64,000 nucleotides of DNA from Clostridium sp. (GTDB lineage: Bacteria > Bacillota > Clostridia > Clostridiales > Clostridiaceae): NCBI GenBank assembly GCA_022767515.1, contig JALENK010000003.1, forward strand, positions 1 through 64,000. Reading direction: 5' to 3'. The position numbers and the translations under genes are program-made. Of the stretch, positions 8,941-18,277 are shown piece by piece (the stretch's first letter is position 1; the number at the start of each line of letters is the position of its first letter). Under the pieces are notes generated by a model. The model saw only the letters and a list, made by a program, of their open reading frames with translations. It did no database searches and was not told where the DNA came from.

Positions 8941-9804
8941 TTATTCAAAGTCGCCAATACATTTATAGCTTCCTAATATTTTGAAGACCTCTGTTTCATT
9001 AATTAATTGATAAACTAATGCTTGTATTTCTTTTTGGTTTAGATTAGCATCTAATTCAACAAAAAATTCATAATTCCAATGCTTTTCCATATTAGGTCTT
9101 GAATGTATTTCAGTCAGGTTGACTGCATAATCTGAAATCATAGATAGGATACTGCTTAAGCTACCACTTTTATTTTTACAAACAAACATTAATTTTAGTC
9201 TATTGTGGTCATCCTTTACTATTAAGTTTTTACTAAATGAAACAACCTTTTTCTTTTTGTTATTTTCGCTTATAACATCACATCTATTAATAAATAAATC
9301 AAATTTAGTAAGAGTATGATGTAGTTCGTCGGATACACCAACACTGATATCCTCAAGTATTCCAACACCAGCATCTACTTTGTTTGAGGAAATCATATCT
9401 CCAATTTCATTATAAGTATCAACAGTTAAAACCTTGTCCTTAGAGTACATACTACAAATATATAATTCAGGTTTTACCATAGCAATAGTTGAAACTGGAA
9501 CATCCTCTGTTAAGTAGTTAACATTTAAGCAATTTCTTAAATCTAAAGTAATACCATATTGATATTTTCGACTAATTTCCATTATACGTTTTATTAAAGC
9601 TGTGTATTCCTTAACAATAGAAGGTTTAACATCTTCTGTAAGGTTTGAAATAATAATTTCTTCTCTTTCTGGTTTTAAAATAACATCACCAGTTTCAGCC
9701 TTTACTTTTGCAACATTTTCAGCTAATTCCATTCTTTCGGAAAATAATTTCTTTATTTGTGAATCAACCTTATCTATTTCTTTTCTAACTTCTTCAAGTG
9801 TCAT
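8941..9804 (-). CDS. Chorismate mutase with ACT domain; PheA-like with a short, divergent prephenate-dehydratase segment
   Basis: N-term chorismate mutase (LEEVRKEIDKVDSQIKKLFSERMELA); C-term ACT (KNKSGSLSSILSMISDYAVNLTEIHSRP); only 287 aa. Confidence 0.8.
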   Translation of the reverse strand: MTLEEVRKEIDKVDSQIKKLFSERMELAENVAKVKAETGDVILKPEREEIIISNLTEDVKPSIVKEYTALIKRIMEISRKYQYGITLDLRNCLNVNYLTEDVPVSTIAMVKPELYICSMYSKDKVLTVDTYNEIGDMISSNKVDAGVGILEDISVGVSDELHHTLTKFDLFINRCDVISENNKKKKVVSFSKNLIVKDDHNRLKLMFVCKNKSGSLSSILSMISDYAVNLTEIHSRPNMEKHWNYEFFVELDANLNQKEIQALVYQLINETEVFKILGSYKCIGDFE

Positions 9805-10024
9805 ATATTAGAGCCCCCTTGTATAACTATTCATTATTAAGTGTAACAAAAATGTTTATGTAAGAAAAGTTAAAAAGATAAAAAAGCTACTTTATCTTTT
9901 GTTTAAATATATTAATGTCAAAAAAGTTCGAATTACCAAATATTACTCCTCTTATTTCTTTTGAAAATATTATATAATTATAATAAACTAAAAAATATGG
10001 ATTGTATAAGAAAGGTGTATTTGT

Positions 10025-12343
10025 ATGAAAAGAAATAGGACATTATTTATAACAACATTTATAGTATCCATAATATATATTTTGTGGAGAGCTTTTTTTA
10101 CATTGCCTTTTGATGAGGGGATTTTTGATATAATATGTAGCATTTTATTGTTGGCAGCAGAATTATTCGGTTTTTTAGAGCTAGTAAATCAGTACAAGGG
10201 AATGGCAAATATTATGGTTCCAGAAAGACCAGATATTCCCGATGAAATATATCCGGATATTGATGTGTTTATTGCTACTTATGATGAGAGTGAAGAATTA
10301 TTGGAAAAAACAGTCAATGGTTGTATAAATATGGATTATCCAGATAAGAGTAAAGTACACATATATATATGTGATGATACAAGGAGAGACAATATAAAAA
10401 AATTAGCTAAGAAAATGGGTGTTGGGTATTTTAGACGGGAAGATAATAAAGATGCAAAAGCAGGAAATTATAATAATGCTTTAGCACATTCAAACTCGCC
10501 TCTTGTAGCAACATTTGATGCAGATATGATACCAATGCATAATTTTTTGATTGAAATGGTACCATATTTTTTTATTCCTGAGTTTGAGAAAAAGGATGGT
10601 AAATGGGTTAGGAGAGAAAAAGTAGATGAAAACTTTAAAATAGGATTTGTTCAAAGCCCACAAAGTTTTTATAATGCAGATTTATTCCAATATGCATTAT
10701 ATTCTGAATATAATGTGCCTAATGAACAGGATTTCTTTTTTAAAGAATTACAATTAAGAAGGAATAAGAGTAATTCTGTAATATATTGTGGCTCTAATAC
10801 AATAATATCTAGACAAGCGCTTAATCATGTTGGTGGGATATATACGGGAGTGATAACTGAAGACTTGGCAACTGGATACAATATTCAAAGTAAAGGTTAT
10901 ACCTGTTATGCTATACCAACAGTTGTTGCAAATGGATTATCACCGACAGATATAAAAAGTTTATATAAACAAAGGGATAGATGGGGGAGGGGATGTATTC
11001 AATCATTTAGAAAGATGGGATTAATCAGGAAAAAAGGACTATCTAGGGCTCAAAGATGGGATTATTTTATGTCACTTATATATTGGTATATGCCACTTAG
11101 AAGGATGATATTTATTTTATCTCCAATGTTGTTTGTGATTTTTAATGTAACTATTTTGGAATGTAAGCTATGGGAGATTTTATTATTTTGGCTACCACAA
11201 ATATTATTGTATAATGCTTCACTTAAGTATTTGTTAGGTAATATAAGAACATCAAGATTAAGTAACATATATGATACAATTATGGCACCCAAGCTAGCAT
11301 TGTCTATGATTTTGGAGACAGTTGGTATTAAGAAAAGAAAGTTTTCTGTTACTAAGAAAGAAAGAGATACTTTAGATGTTAAAGATTGCTTGTACTTAGC
11401 GATGCCACATATCATATTGATGATTATGTCTGTAATTTCAATTGGGATTTGTATGTATAATGCTCTTATGTATGAAAATATAGGTTATTTTATAATATTA
11501 TTTTGGCTACTCTTAAATTCTTATAATTTACTTATGTCTATATTCTTTTTATTTGGACGTAAGGTTGTTAGAAATAGTGAGAGAATGAATATTAAAATAC
11601 CAGCTAAGGTTAAATTTGATGGAAAAGAAATAGATGCTATGACTGATAATATTTCTGAAGGTGGAATAATGTTAGAATTTAATCTGCCAATTTATATTAA
11701 TAGTGATTCTAATATTGAAATTGAAATGGAACATGAAGATGGAAGATATAAGTGTATTTTGAATGTGAAAATAGTTCATGTAATAAGAAGTGATTCTAAA
11801 TGGAAGTATGCTTTTAAATTTAAAAATTTAGATAGAGAAGAAAGGTTGAAGTTATATTCAATAATATATGATAGAAAGCCAACACTTCCTAGCGAAATTA
11901 ATAATCATAGTAGTTTTTATGAAGATTTATCAAACAATATATTTATGAGAATGAAAAAGAAGAAGAAGTCTTCTAGATTATATCCTAGGATGAAAATTTA
12001 TGAGGATATTAGTGTAGAGAAATTAGGTAAAATAAAAATAATTAATTTTAATTATGAGTTCATTCTTATAGAGAGTTTAAAGGTGGTGCCACCTGATTTG
12101 ACTTTAAAGATTAAAGAAAATCAGATAAAGGTTGAGTGCACTTTAGAAAAATTATTAAAAGGTAATAAATATCTTTATAAGGTAAGGAATGTTAAAGAGT
12201 TAGCAAATAATATGGAACTTGTTAAGTTTCTAAATGAAAGTACTAAAAAATATGAAAGAGTTGAGTCAGAAAGAAAAGAATATTTAAAGTCGTTAGAGAA
12301 GACAACAAGTGATGATGAATATGATGATATGAACTATATTTAA
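10025..12343 (+). CDS. Cellulose-synthase-like family 2 glycosyltransferase with PilZ domain
   Basis: GT2 motifs (ICDDTRRDN, ATFDADMIP, ITEDLATGYN, QRDRWGRGCIQ), multiple TM helices, PilZ motif RNSER...NISEGG. Confidence 0.92.
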   Translation: MKRNRTLFITTFIVSIIYILWRAFFTLPFDEGIFDIICSILLLAAELFGFLELVNQYKGMANIMVPERPDIPDEIYPDIDVFIATYDESEELLEKTVNGCINMDYPDKSKVHIYICDDTRRDNIKKLAKKMGVGYFRREDNKDAKAGNYNNALAHSNSPLVATFDADMIPMHNFLIEMVPYFFIPEFEKKDGKWVRREKVDENFKIGFVQSPQSFYNADLFQYALYSEYNVPNEQDFFFKELQLRRNKSNSVIYCGSNTIISRQALNHVGGIYTGVITEDLATGYNIQSKGYTCYAIPTVVANGLSPTDIKSLYKQRDRWGRGCIQSFRKMGLIRKKGLSRAQRWDYFMSLIYWYMPLRRMIFILSPMLFVIFNVTILECKLWEILLFWLPQILLYNASLKYLLGNIRTSRLSNIYDTIMAPKLALSMILETVGIKKRKFSVTKKERDTLDVKDCLYLAMPHIILMIMSVISIGICMYNALMYENIGYFIILFWLLLNSYNLLMSIFFLFGRKVVRNSERMNIKIPAKVKFDGKEIDAMTDNISEGGIMLEFNLPIYINSDSNIEIEMEHEDGRYKCILNVKIVHVIRSDSKWKYAFKFKNLDREERLKLYSIIYDRKPTLPSEINNHSSFYEDLSNNIFMRMKKKKKSSRLYPRMKIYEDISVEKLGKIKIINFNYEFILIESLKVVPPDLTLKIKENQIKVECTLEKLLKGNKYLYKVRNVKELANNMELVKFLNESTKKYERVESERKEYLKSLEKTTSDDEYDDMNYI

Positions 12344-12360
12344 GGAAGGGAGAGATATCA

Positions 12361-13797
12361 GTGTTATTTTCAAGTATATTATTCATATTTTATTTCTTTC
12401 CTATTTCTATAATAGGATATTATTTGTTAAAATTCTCAAGAAAATTACAAAATATATTTTTATTTATAATTAGTTTGATTTTTTATTCTTTTGGGCAGAT
12501 AGAAATATTAGGATTATTAATTGGTTCTATATTAGTCAATTACATTTTTGGAATTATTGTAGATAAGAATATTAGGAATAACAAACAAAGAAGTGCAAAG
12601 ATAACATTAATAATTGCGTGTGTTTGTAATTTGGGAATTTTATTTATATTTAAGTATTTGATATTCCTTTTACAGAATGTAATTACATTGACAGGAATTA
12701 ATATCAATTTGCCTAATATAGTATTACCTTTAGGTATTTCATTCTATACTTTTCAAGCACTATCTTATGTTATAGATGTTTATAGATGCGATGCTAAGGT
12801 ACAAAAAAATTTAATATATTTAGGACTATATATTGCATTTTTTCCACAACTGATAGCAGGTCCTATAATTAAATATAATTCAATAGAAGAGCAAATAATT
12901 AACAGAAAAGAATCTATTAATAAATTTTCTGTTGGTTGTTGTAGATTTATTACGGGGTTAGCAAAAAAAGTAGTTATAGCTAATAATATGGCTATTGTAG
13001 CAGATGCTGTGTTTATGATGGTTAATAATGATTCAGCATCAGTAGCTGTAGCTTGGATTGGTTCTATTGCATATACGTTTCAAATATTTTTTGATTTTTC
13101 AGCATATTCAGATATGGCAATAGGACTTGGATTAATGTTTGGATTTAAATTTAATGAAAATTTTAATTATCCTTACATATCAAAATCTATTTCAGAGTTT
13201 TGGAGGAGATGGCATATATCTTTAACTACATGGTTTAAGGATTATGTTTACTTTCCTCTTGGTGGTTCTAGAGTAGACAATAAAGATAAGATGGTTAGAA
13301 ATATATTTATAGTTTGGATTCTTACAGGAGTATGGCATGGTGCTGGATGGACATTTATTTTATGGGGAATGTTAAATTTTGTAGTTATTATAATAGAGAG
13401 ATTATTTAGAATTGATAAAGGTGAAGTTAGGCGTTCAATTTTAAGACATATATATACTTTATTTTTTATTAACTTAGGATGGGTATTATTTAGGTCAGAA
13501 TCTCTAAGTGAAGCAACAAAATTTATTGGAAATATGTTTGGAATTAATTCTGATGGATTATTTTCGGACACAGCTTTTATGTTTATATCAGAATATGGAG
13601 TATTTTTTTTACTAGCAATAGTATTCAGTATACCAATTGCTAAGCGTTGTAATAAATTAATTTTAGATAAAAAGCTGGGTATTATTGGAAGTATAATAAA
13701 TTGCTCTTATCCATTTGTAATTATCACTATATTTTTAATATGTGTAGCATATTTAGTTACAGGAAGCTATAATCCGTTTATTTATTTTAATTTCTAA
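12361..13797 (+). CDS. MBOAT family O-acyltransferase (AlgI/WssH-like)
   Basis: FDFSAYSDMAIGLG, EFWRRWHISLTTWFKDYVYFPLGGSR, GVWHGAGWTFILWG with catalytic His. Confidence 0.93.
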   Translation: MLFSSILFIFYFFPISIIGYYLLKFSRKLQNIFLFIISLIFYSFGQIEILGLLIGSILVNYIFGIIVDKNIRNNKQRSAKITLIIACVCNLGILFIFKYLIFLLQNVITLTGININLPNIVLPLGISFYTFQALSYVIDVYRCDAKVQKNLIYLGLYIAFFPQLIAGPIIKYNSIEEQIINRKESINKFSVGCCRFITGLAKKVVIANNMAIVADAVFMMVNNDSASVAVAWIGSIAYTFQIFFDFSAYSDMAIGLGLMFGFKFNENFNYPYISKSISEFWRRWHISLTTWFKDYVYFPLGGSRVDNKDKMVRNIFIVWILTGVWHGAGWTFILWGMLNFVVIIIERLFRIDKGEVRRSILRHIYTLFFINLGWVLFRSESLSEATKFIGNMFGINSDGLFSDTAFMFISEYGVFFLLAIVFSIPIAKRCNKLILDKKLGIIGSIINCSYPFVIITIFLICVAYLVTGSYNPFIYFNF

Positions 13798-13819
13798 GTA
13801 TAGGGAGGGTGTATTATTT

Positions 13820-14947
13820 ATGAATTCAATACTAAATAGAAAAAAGGTTACGGCAATAGTATTTATGGTATGTCTTATAATATATTCAGGAATAAACATA
13901 ATGAAAGGTGAATTTGTAGGTAAATATGCATTTATGGAGGGATATGGATTATATCAAAATATTTTAGGAAAGAATGAGTATAATAATTTTAAATATGTTA
14001 AGGATAAAGATGGATTTATGTATTATGGAGCAATTAATAAATTTGATAATGAATGGTATTTGGAGAAAATTGCTTCATCAATTAAAAATTTATCTGAAAA
14101 GTACAATGATATTAAGTTTTTAGTAGCTACACCACCAGATAGAGCATATGATGGTAAAATTAATGGTTATTTTGGTCTGGATTATACAAATTCCACACTA
14201 AATATTGATGTATATTATGAATATTTAAAGGAATATGGTATAGATACATTGGATTATAGAAATAACTTTATTGAATCTAATTATATCAAAGAAGATTTAT
14301 ATTATAAATCAGACCATCACTGGACAACTAGGGGAGCTTTTTTAGCTTTTCAAACTATGGTAGATAAATTAAAGAAGGATGGTGTATTACTAGAAAATTA
14401 TAATTATTATACAGATATAAATAATTATAAGGCGATTAAGTATGAAGAGAGATTTTTAGGTTCTTATGGAAGAAGTATGGGGTATGTTTATACAGGAATT
14501 GATGATTATGAATTCTTATTACCTAAGTTCAATACTTTGTATACATTTGAGAAGATTAAAGAGGATGGTACTAATCAAAAGGTTACTGGTTCATTTGAAG
14601 ATGTTTTAATAAATAAAGGAATTTTAAATTCAGATGCATCTATTTATGAACAAGATATTTATTCTGCATATTGTGATGGTGTATTATATCCTTTAGGCAA
14701 GATAACCAATATGAAGAATAATAACGGACCAAGGATTTTACTAATAAGAGATTCATACTCAAGTTCATTTGCAGCATTTTTATCAACTGTGTGTAGTGAG
14801 GTAGATTTGTTATATCCATTTTATGATGTGGATTTTGATGAGGTTATTTCTAGCAATAATTATGATTATGTTATATTTAGTGGTTATTGTGGAACTTTAG
14901 GAAATGAATTGTATGATAGATTTGTTGAAAAATATAGTACAAAATAA
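13820..14947 (+). CDS. AlgX/AlgJ-like (DHHW) SGNH-type protein linked to glycan O-acetylation
   Basis: Signal anchor; YYKSDHHWTTRGAFLAFQTM; LLIRDSYSSSFAAFLS. Confidence 0.88.
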   Translation: MNSILNRKKVTAIVFMVCLIIYSGINIMKGEFVGKYAFMEGYGLYQNILGKNEYNNFKYVKDKDGFMYYGAINKFDNEWYLEKIASSIKNLSEKYNDIKFLVATPPDRAYDGKINGYFGLDYTNSTLNIDVYYEYLKEYGIDTLDYRNNFIESNYIKEDLYYKSDHHWTTRGAFLAFQTMVDKLKKDGVLLENYNYYTDINNYKAIKYEERFLGSYGRSMGYVYTGIDDYEFLLPKFNTLYTFEKIKEDGTNQKVTGSFEDVLINKGILNSDASIYEQDIYSAYCDGVLYPLGKITNMKNNNGPRILLIRDSYSSSFAAFLSTVCSEVDLLYPFYDVDFDEVISSNNYDYVIFSGYCGTLGNELYDRFVEKYSTK

Positions 14948-15033
14948 ACATTTTCCATTCTTAAAAGTTACCTAATTATTAGCAAATGTGATAAAATAGA
15001 GAAAAAGCATTTATTTTAGTAAGGAGGAAATTT

Positions 15034-15780
15034 ATGAGAGAAAAGGTATTATTTATTGCCAAACCTAATATATATACAAAGAATATATTTTCAGATTTAA
15101 TAGAGTATTTTAATGTTCAATTGTCTAATGTAAATGAAAATATGGTAAAAGAAACTTTGGAATTGTTTTATCCAGAAGTAATAATTTTATTTAGAGAAAC
15201 TCAAGGTACTTCAGAGGAAAATATTATTAAAAATATGTGCAAAACTAATAAACATAAAAATACAGTTATCATAGTAATGGGAGACAAAATGGAAGGTCTT
15301 GAAGAATATGATATTAAATATGTAAATAAATCTATAAATTCGAATGATTTAAAGAATATGATAGTGAATAGTCTATATGAAATTAAATATAAAAAATCTA
15401 CTAATGAAGAAAAAAGACATATATTAATTGTTGATGATTATGGTGTGACTCTTAGGTCAATGAAATTGATGTTACAAGATAAATATAGAATATCAATTGC
15501 CAATTCTATAGAAACTACAAAGAGTAGCTTAGAAAGAGAAATTCCTGATTTAGTTTTATTAGATTATGATATGCCAGAATATGATGGGAAAGCAATATTA
15601 AAAATGATAAGGGAAGATGAAAAAACAAAAGATTTACCAGTAGTATTTCTATCTGCAATAGATGATTTTGATAAAATAACAGATGTAATGGAATTAAAGC
15701 CACAGGGATATATACTAAAATCTTCAAGTAAGCAGAGAATATTAACAGAAATAGAATACTGTTTTTATGAAATAGGATAA
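15034..15780 (+). CDS. Tandem receiver-domain response regulator (first REC degenerate)
   Basis: Second domain ILIVDDYGVTLRSMK...LVLLDYDMPEYDG...YILKSS; first domain lacks the Asp phosphoacceptor. Confidence 0.85.
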   Translation: MREKVLFIAKPNIYTKNIFSDLIEYFNVQLSNVNENMVKETLELFYPEVIILFRETQGTSEENIIKNMCKTNKHKNTVIIVMGDKMEGLEEYDIKYVNKSINSNDLKNMIVNSLYEIKYKKSTNEEKRHILIVDDYGVTLRSMKLMLQDKYRISIANSIETTKSSLEREIPDLVLLDYDMPEYDGKAILKMIREDEKTKDLPVVFLSAIDDFDKITDVMELKPQGYILKSSSKQRILTEIEYCFYEIG

Positions 15781-15783
15781 AAA

Positions 15784-15822
15784 TAAATCGTAAAGTAAGC
15801 TATTTACTTTACGATTTGTTTT
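15784..15822. terminator. Bidirectional terminator between convergent genes
   Basis: AAATCGTAAAGTAA-gcta-TTTACTTTACGATTTG followed by TTTTTT. Confidence 0.88.
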
Positions 15823-17187
15823 TTAATAAGAACCATATTGATCCATATTATCAGGTCTTGTTTTATCTATAACAGAGTTAACATCAAAATATTTAGTTAA
15901 AGAATTAGGACGAGTTTTCATATTATAACCATCTAGGTTTATACGACCTTGTCTTAAATATCCAGCATCTCCATTAAATTGTACCCATGGTTGAGTACAA
16001 TCAACATTACAGAAGTAACTAAATCCTTTTGATTTTAAGTAATTGAATCTTTCGTTTCCAATATAAGTTTGCCAGCTACCGACATCGGCACCAAAGGGAT
16101 ATAAAATAATATCAACCTTAACATTAGCTGCTTCAAAGATTTGTCTTACTTCAGTTTCCCATCTGTCGGTATCAGCTTTAAATTTTTCATAAGGTATTGA
16201 CTTTAAATCTAAATGTCCCCAACTGTGGCTTGCAAAGTCCCATCCACCAGCAGCAAGTGCCTTTATTACTTCTATGACTTTCTCTTTTTCACTTTCAATT
16301 GGTTCAGTGTTTTCAGAATCACGAGCAGAAGTTCTATATCCGTAAATTCCTTCATAACCTGTAACAGCAAGTATACCACGAGCACCTTTATATGAGAAGT
16401 CAGGATGTTTAGCTATAAATTCATCTAATAGTGGTGCTACATCAAATGCACCTGTTATCTTGCTTCCATCAGCTTTTGTTGCTTCACATGTAACTAAACC
16501 ATCTTCGCCAACTATAAGTTTATCTGCAATTCCTTTTTTATACCATTTTCTATAGTAGTTGACATCATCTACTGATAGTACAAAAGGTATTTTACCTTTA
16601 GGTAACATTATCTTTCCTTGAGTCATTTTTCCATCACTATTTACAGTTGCCATATCATGCATACTAACAAGGACATAACCCTTGTCGTACATTTGTTGCA
16701 TCATATTGGTAAATTCTGTTGTAGTAGTCATAGCACAATTATAAGCACTTGCCATATCAGAACTCCACGCAGTAGTTGTATCATATACTAATGGATGGAA
16801 GAATACATGGTCAATTTTTGTAATATCTGCTTGAACTAGTGTGGATTTTTCACTGTTATAATTATCAATAGCAGCAGTTAGGTCTGGATAATCTTGATAA
16901 TTTTCATTATCCTTAATTAATTTAATTGCACCATCATAATCATAACCCTTTGCTAAAAGCTCAGCTTTTTCTAATAAATTTTTTCTAAATGTAGCATCTT
17001 CAATAGTCAAATTAGCTGGTTCATCAGTAGGATTTGAAGAGGTTGAGCTTGTATATGAATCAGGATTGCTAAATACACGCTTGTATAAAATGAATCCTAA
17101 GCCAATTAGTAGGACTAAAAATAGACTAATAAATGAATAAAGTAAATAAGAGGGTTTCTTTTTATTTATTCTTTTTGAGTGTTTCAT
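15823..17187 (-). CDS. Membrane-anchored polysaccharide deacetylase (NodB homology)
   Basis: FVLSVDDVNYY, FASHSWGHLDL (HxxxH), DIILYPFGADVG; start moved to ATG at 17187, preceded by AAAGGAGG. Confidence 0.88.
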   Translation of the reverse strand: MKHSKRINKKKPSYLLYSFISLFLVLLIGLGFILYKRVFSNPDSYTSSTSSNPTDEPANLTIEDATFRKNLLEKAELLAKGYDYDGAIKLIKDNENYQDYPDLTAAIDNYNSEKSTLVQADITKIDHVFFHPLVYDTTTAWSSDMASAYNCAMTTTTEFTNMMQQMYDKGYVLVSMHDMATVNSDGKMTQGKIMLPKGKIPFVLSVDDVNYYRKWYKKGIADKLIVGEDGLVTCEATKADGSKITGAFDVAPLLDEFIAKHPDFSYKGARGILAVTGYEGIYGYRTSARDSENTEPIESEKEKVIEVIKALAAGGWDFASHSWGHLDLKSIPYEKFKADTDRWETEVRQIFEAANVKVDIILYPFGADVGSWQTYIGNERFNYLKSKGFSYFCNVDCTQPWVQFNGDAGYLRQGRINLDGYNMKTRPNSLTKYFDVNSVIDKTRPDNMDQYGSY

Positions 17188-17276
17188 GGAATCTATTCCT
17201 CCTTTGTAATAATACAATAATTGTACTTGCTTACTAAAGTAATGTCAATTTAAAGTGGATGTATTTTATAAAATTG

Positions 17277-18164
17277 TTAAAGTTTATTTTTGTGTTTAAG
17301 TCTATGCTCTGTTGGTGTCGTATTAAATTGTTTTTTGAAAGCACGATTAAAATAGGATATATTATTAAATCCACATTCTAAAGCAATATCAAGTATTGGT
17401 AAATCAGTGGTATACAATAAGGTGCTAGCCATATTAAGTCTATATGCAATTAAGAAGTCTATACAGGTCATATTAGTAGATTTTTTAAAAACATGAGATA
17501 TGTGATATGGACTTAAATTAAATTTTTTAGATAAATCCTGTAGAGTTATATTGTTTTGATAATTTTCCTTTAAATAAGTTATTATTTTCTTTATTAGTAT
17601 AGTAGATTTATTTTCAGTTTTTGAAGTATAAATTTGAATCAGGTTTTCTGAAAAGAATAGATACATAAGTTTTAATAACTCTGATTTTATTTGTAATTCA
17701 AAGAAACTATTCATATTAGCATTATATTTTAAAATATTGTCTAAGCAATTTTTTATTTCATTATATGAACTAGCAGATTTTTTTAAAATAAAATAAGAAT
17801 TACATTCATTATTAAGAAGTGGAGAGAAGTATTTGTTGGCACATATATCCAAGGTGTTGTTTATAATGCTTAAATTAAATACAAAGACACTAGATTTGAA
17901 ATTATTATTTCCAAATTGAGCAAAATCATGCAATGTAGAGGGGGAAATATACAATATATCTCCTTCTTCTACTATTAAGCGATTATAATCAATATTATAT
18001 ATGGCCATTCCTTTATGTACATAGACTATTTCAACCTCTTCATGCCAGTGAATAGGAAACTGAGTAAAGAATTCAGGTATTAAGTTATCATAAATTACAA
18101 AAGGGAAAAGAGTACTCCCATGTTTGTTTTTTTCTTTATAAATTTTATATTTATTATTTTTCAT
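17277..18164 (-). CDS. AraC family transcriptional regulator with N-terminal cupin
   Basis: HWHEEVEIVYVHKG cupin; two C-terminal HTHs (LSKKFNLSPYHISHVFKK, ALECGFNNISYFNRAFKKQFNTTP). Confidence 0.92.
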   Translation of the reverse strand: MKNNKYKIYKEKNKHGSTLFPFVIYDNLIPEFFTQFPIHWHEEVEIVYVHKGMAIYNIDYNRLIVEEGDILYISPSTLHDFAQFGNNNFKSSVFVFNLSIINNTLDICANKYFSPLLNNECNSYFILKKSASSYNEIKNCLDNILKYNANMNSFFELQIKSELLKLMYLFFSENLIQIYTSKTENKSTILIKKIITYLKENYQNNITLQDLSKKFNLSPYHISHVFKKSTNMTCIDFLIAYRLNMASTLLYTTDLPILDIALECGFNNISYFNRAFKKQFNTTPTEHRLKHKNKL

Positions 18165-18277
18165 TTTATCACCATAATTCGCAAGATTGTGTTATAAAAC
18201 AAATAAATAATGTTAGAATTATTTATTTATTTGATTATAATACTAAATATAGAGTGAGTCAAAAAGGAGATGATTAA

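Noticed and set aside
9884-9901. AAAGATAAA/TTTATCTTT hairpin upstream of the synthase gene
   Set aside because: A/T-only short stem in a very AT-rich spacer; no U-tract logic in either direction, so not called a terminator.
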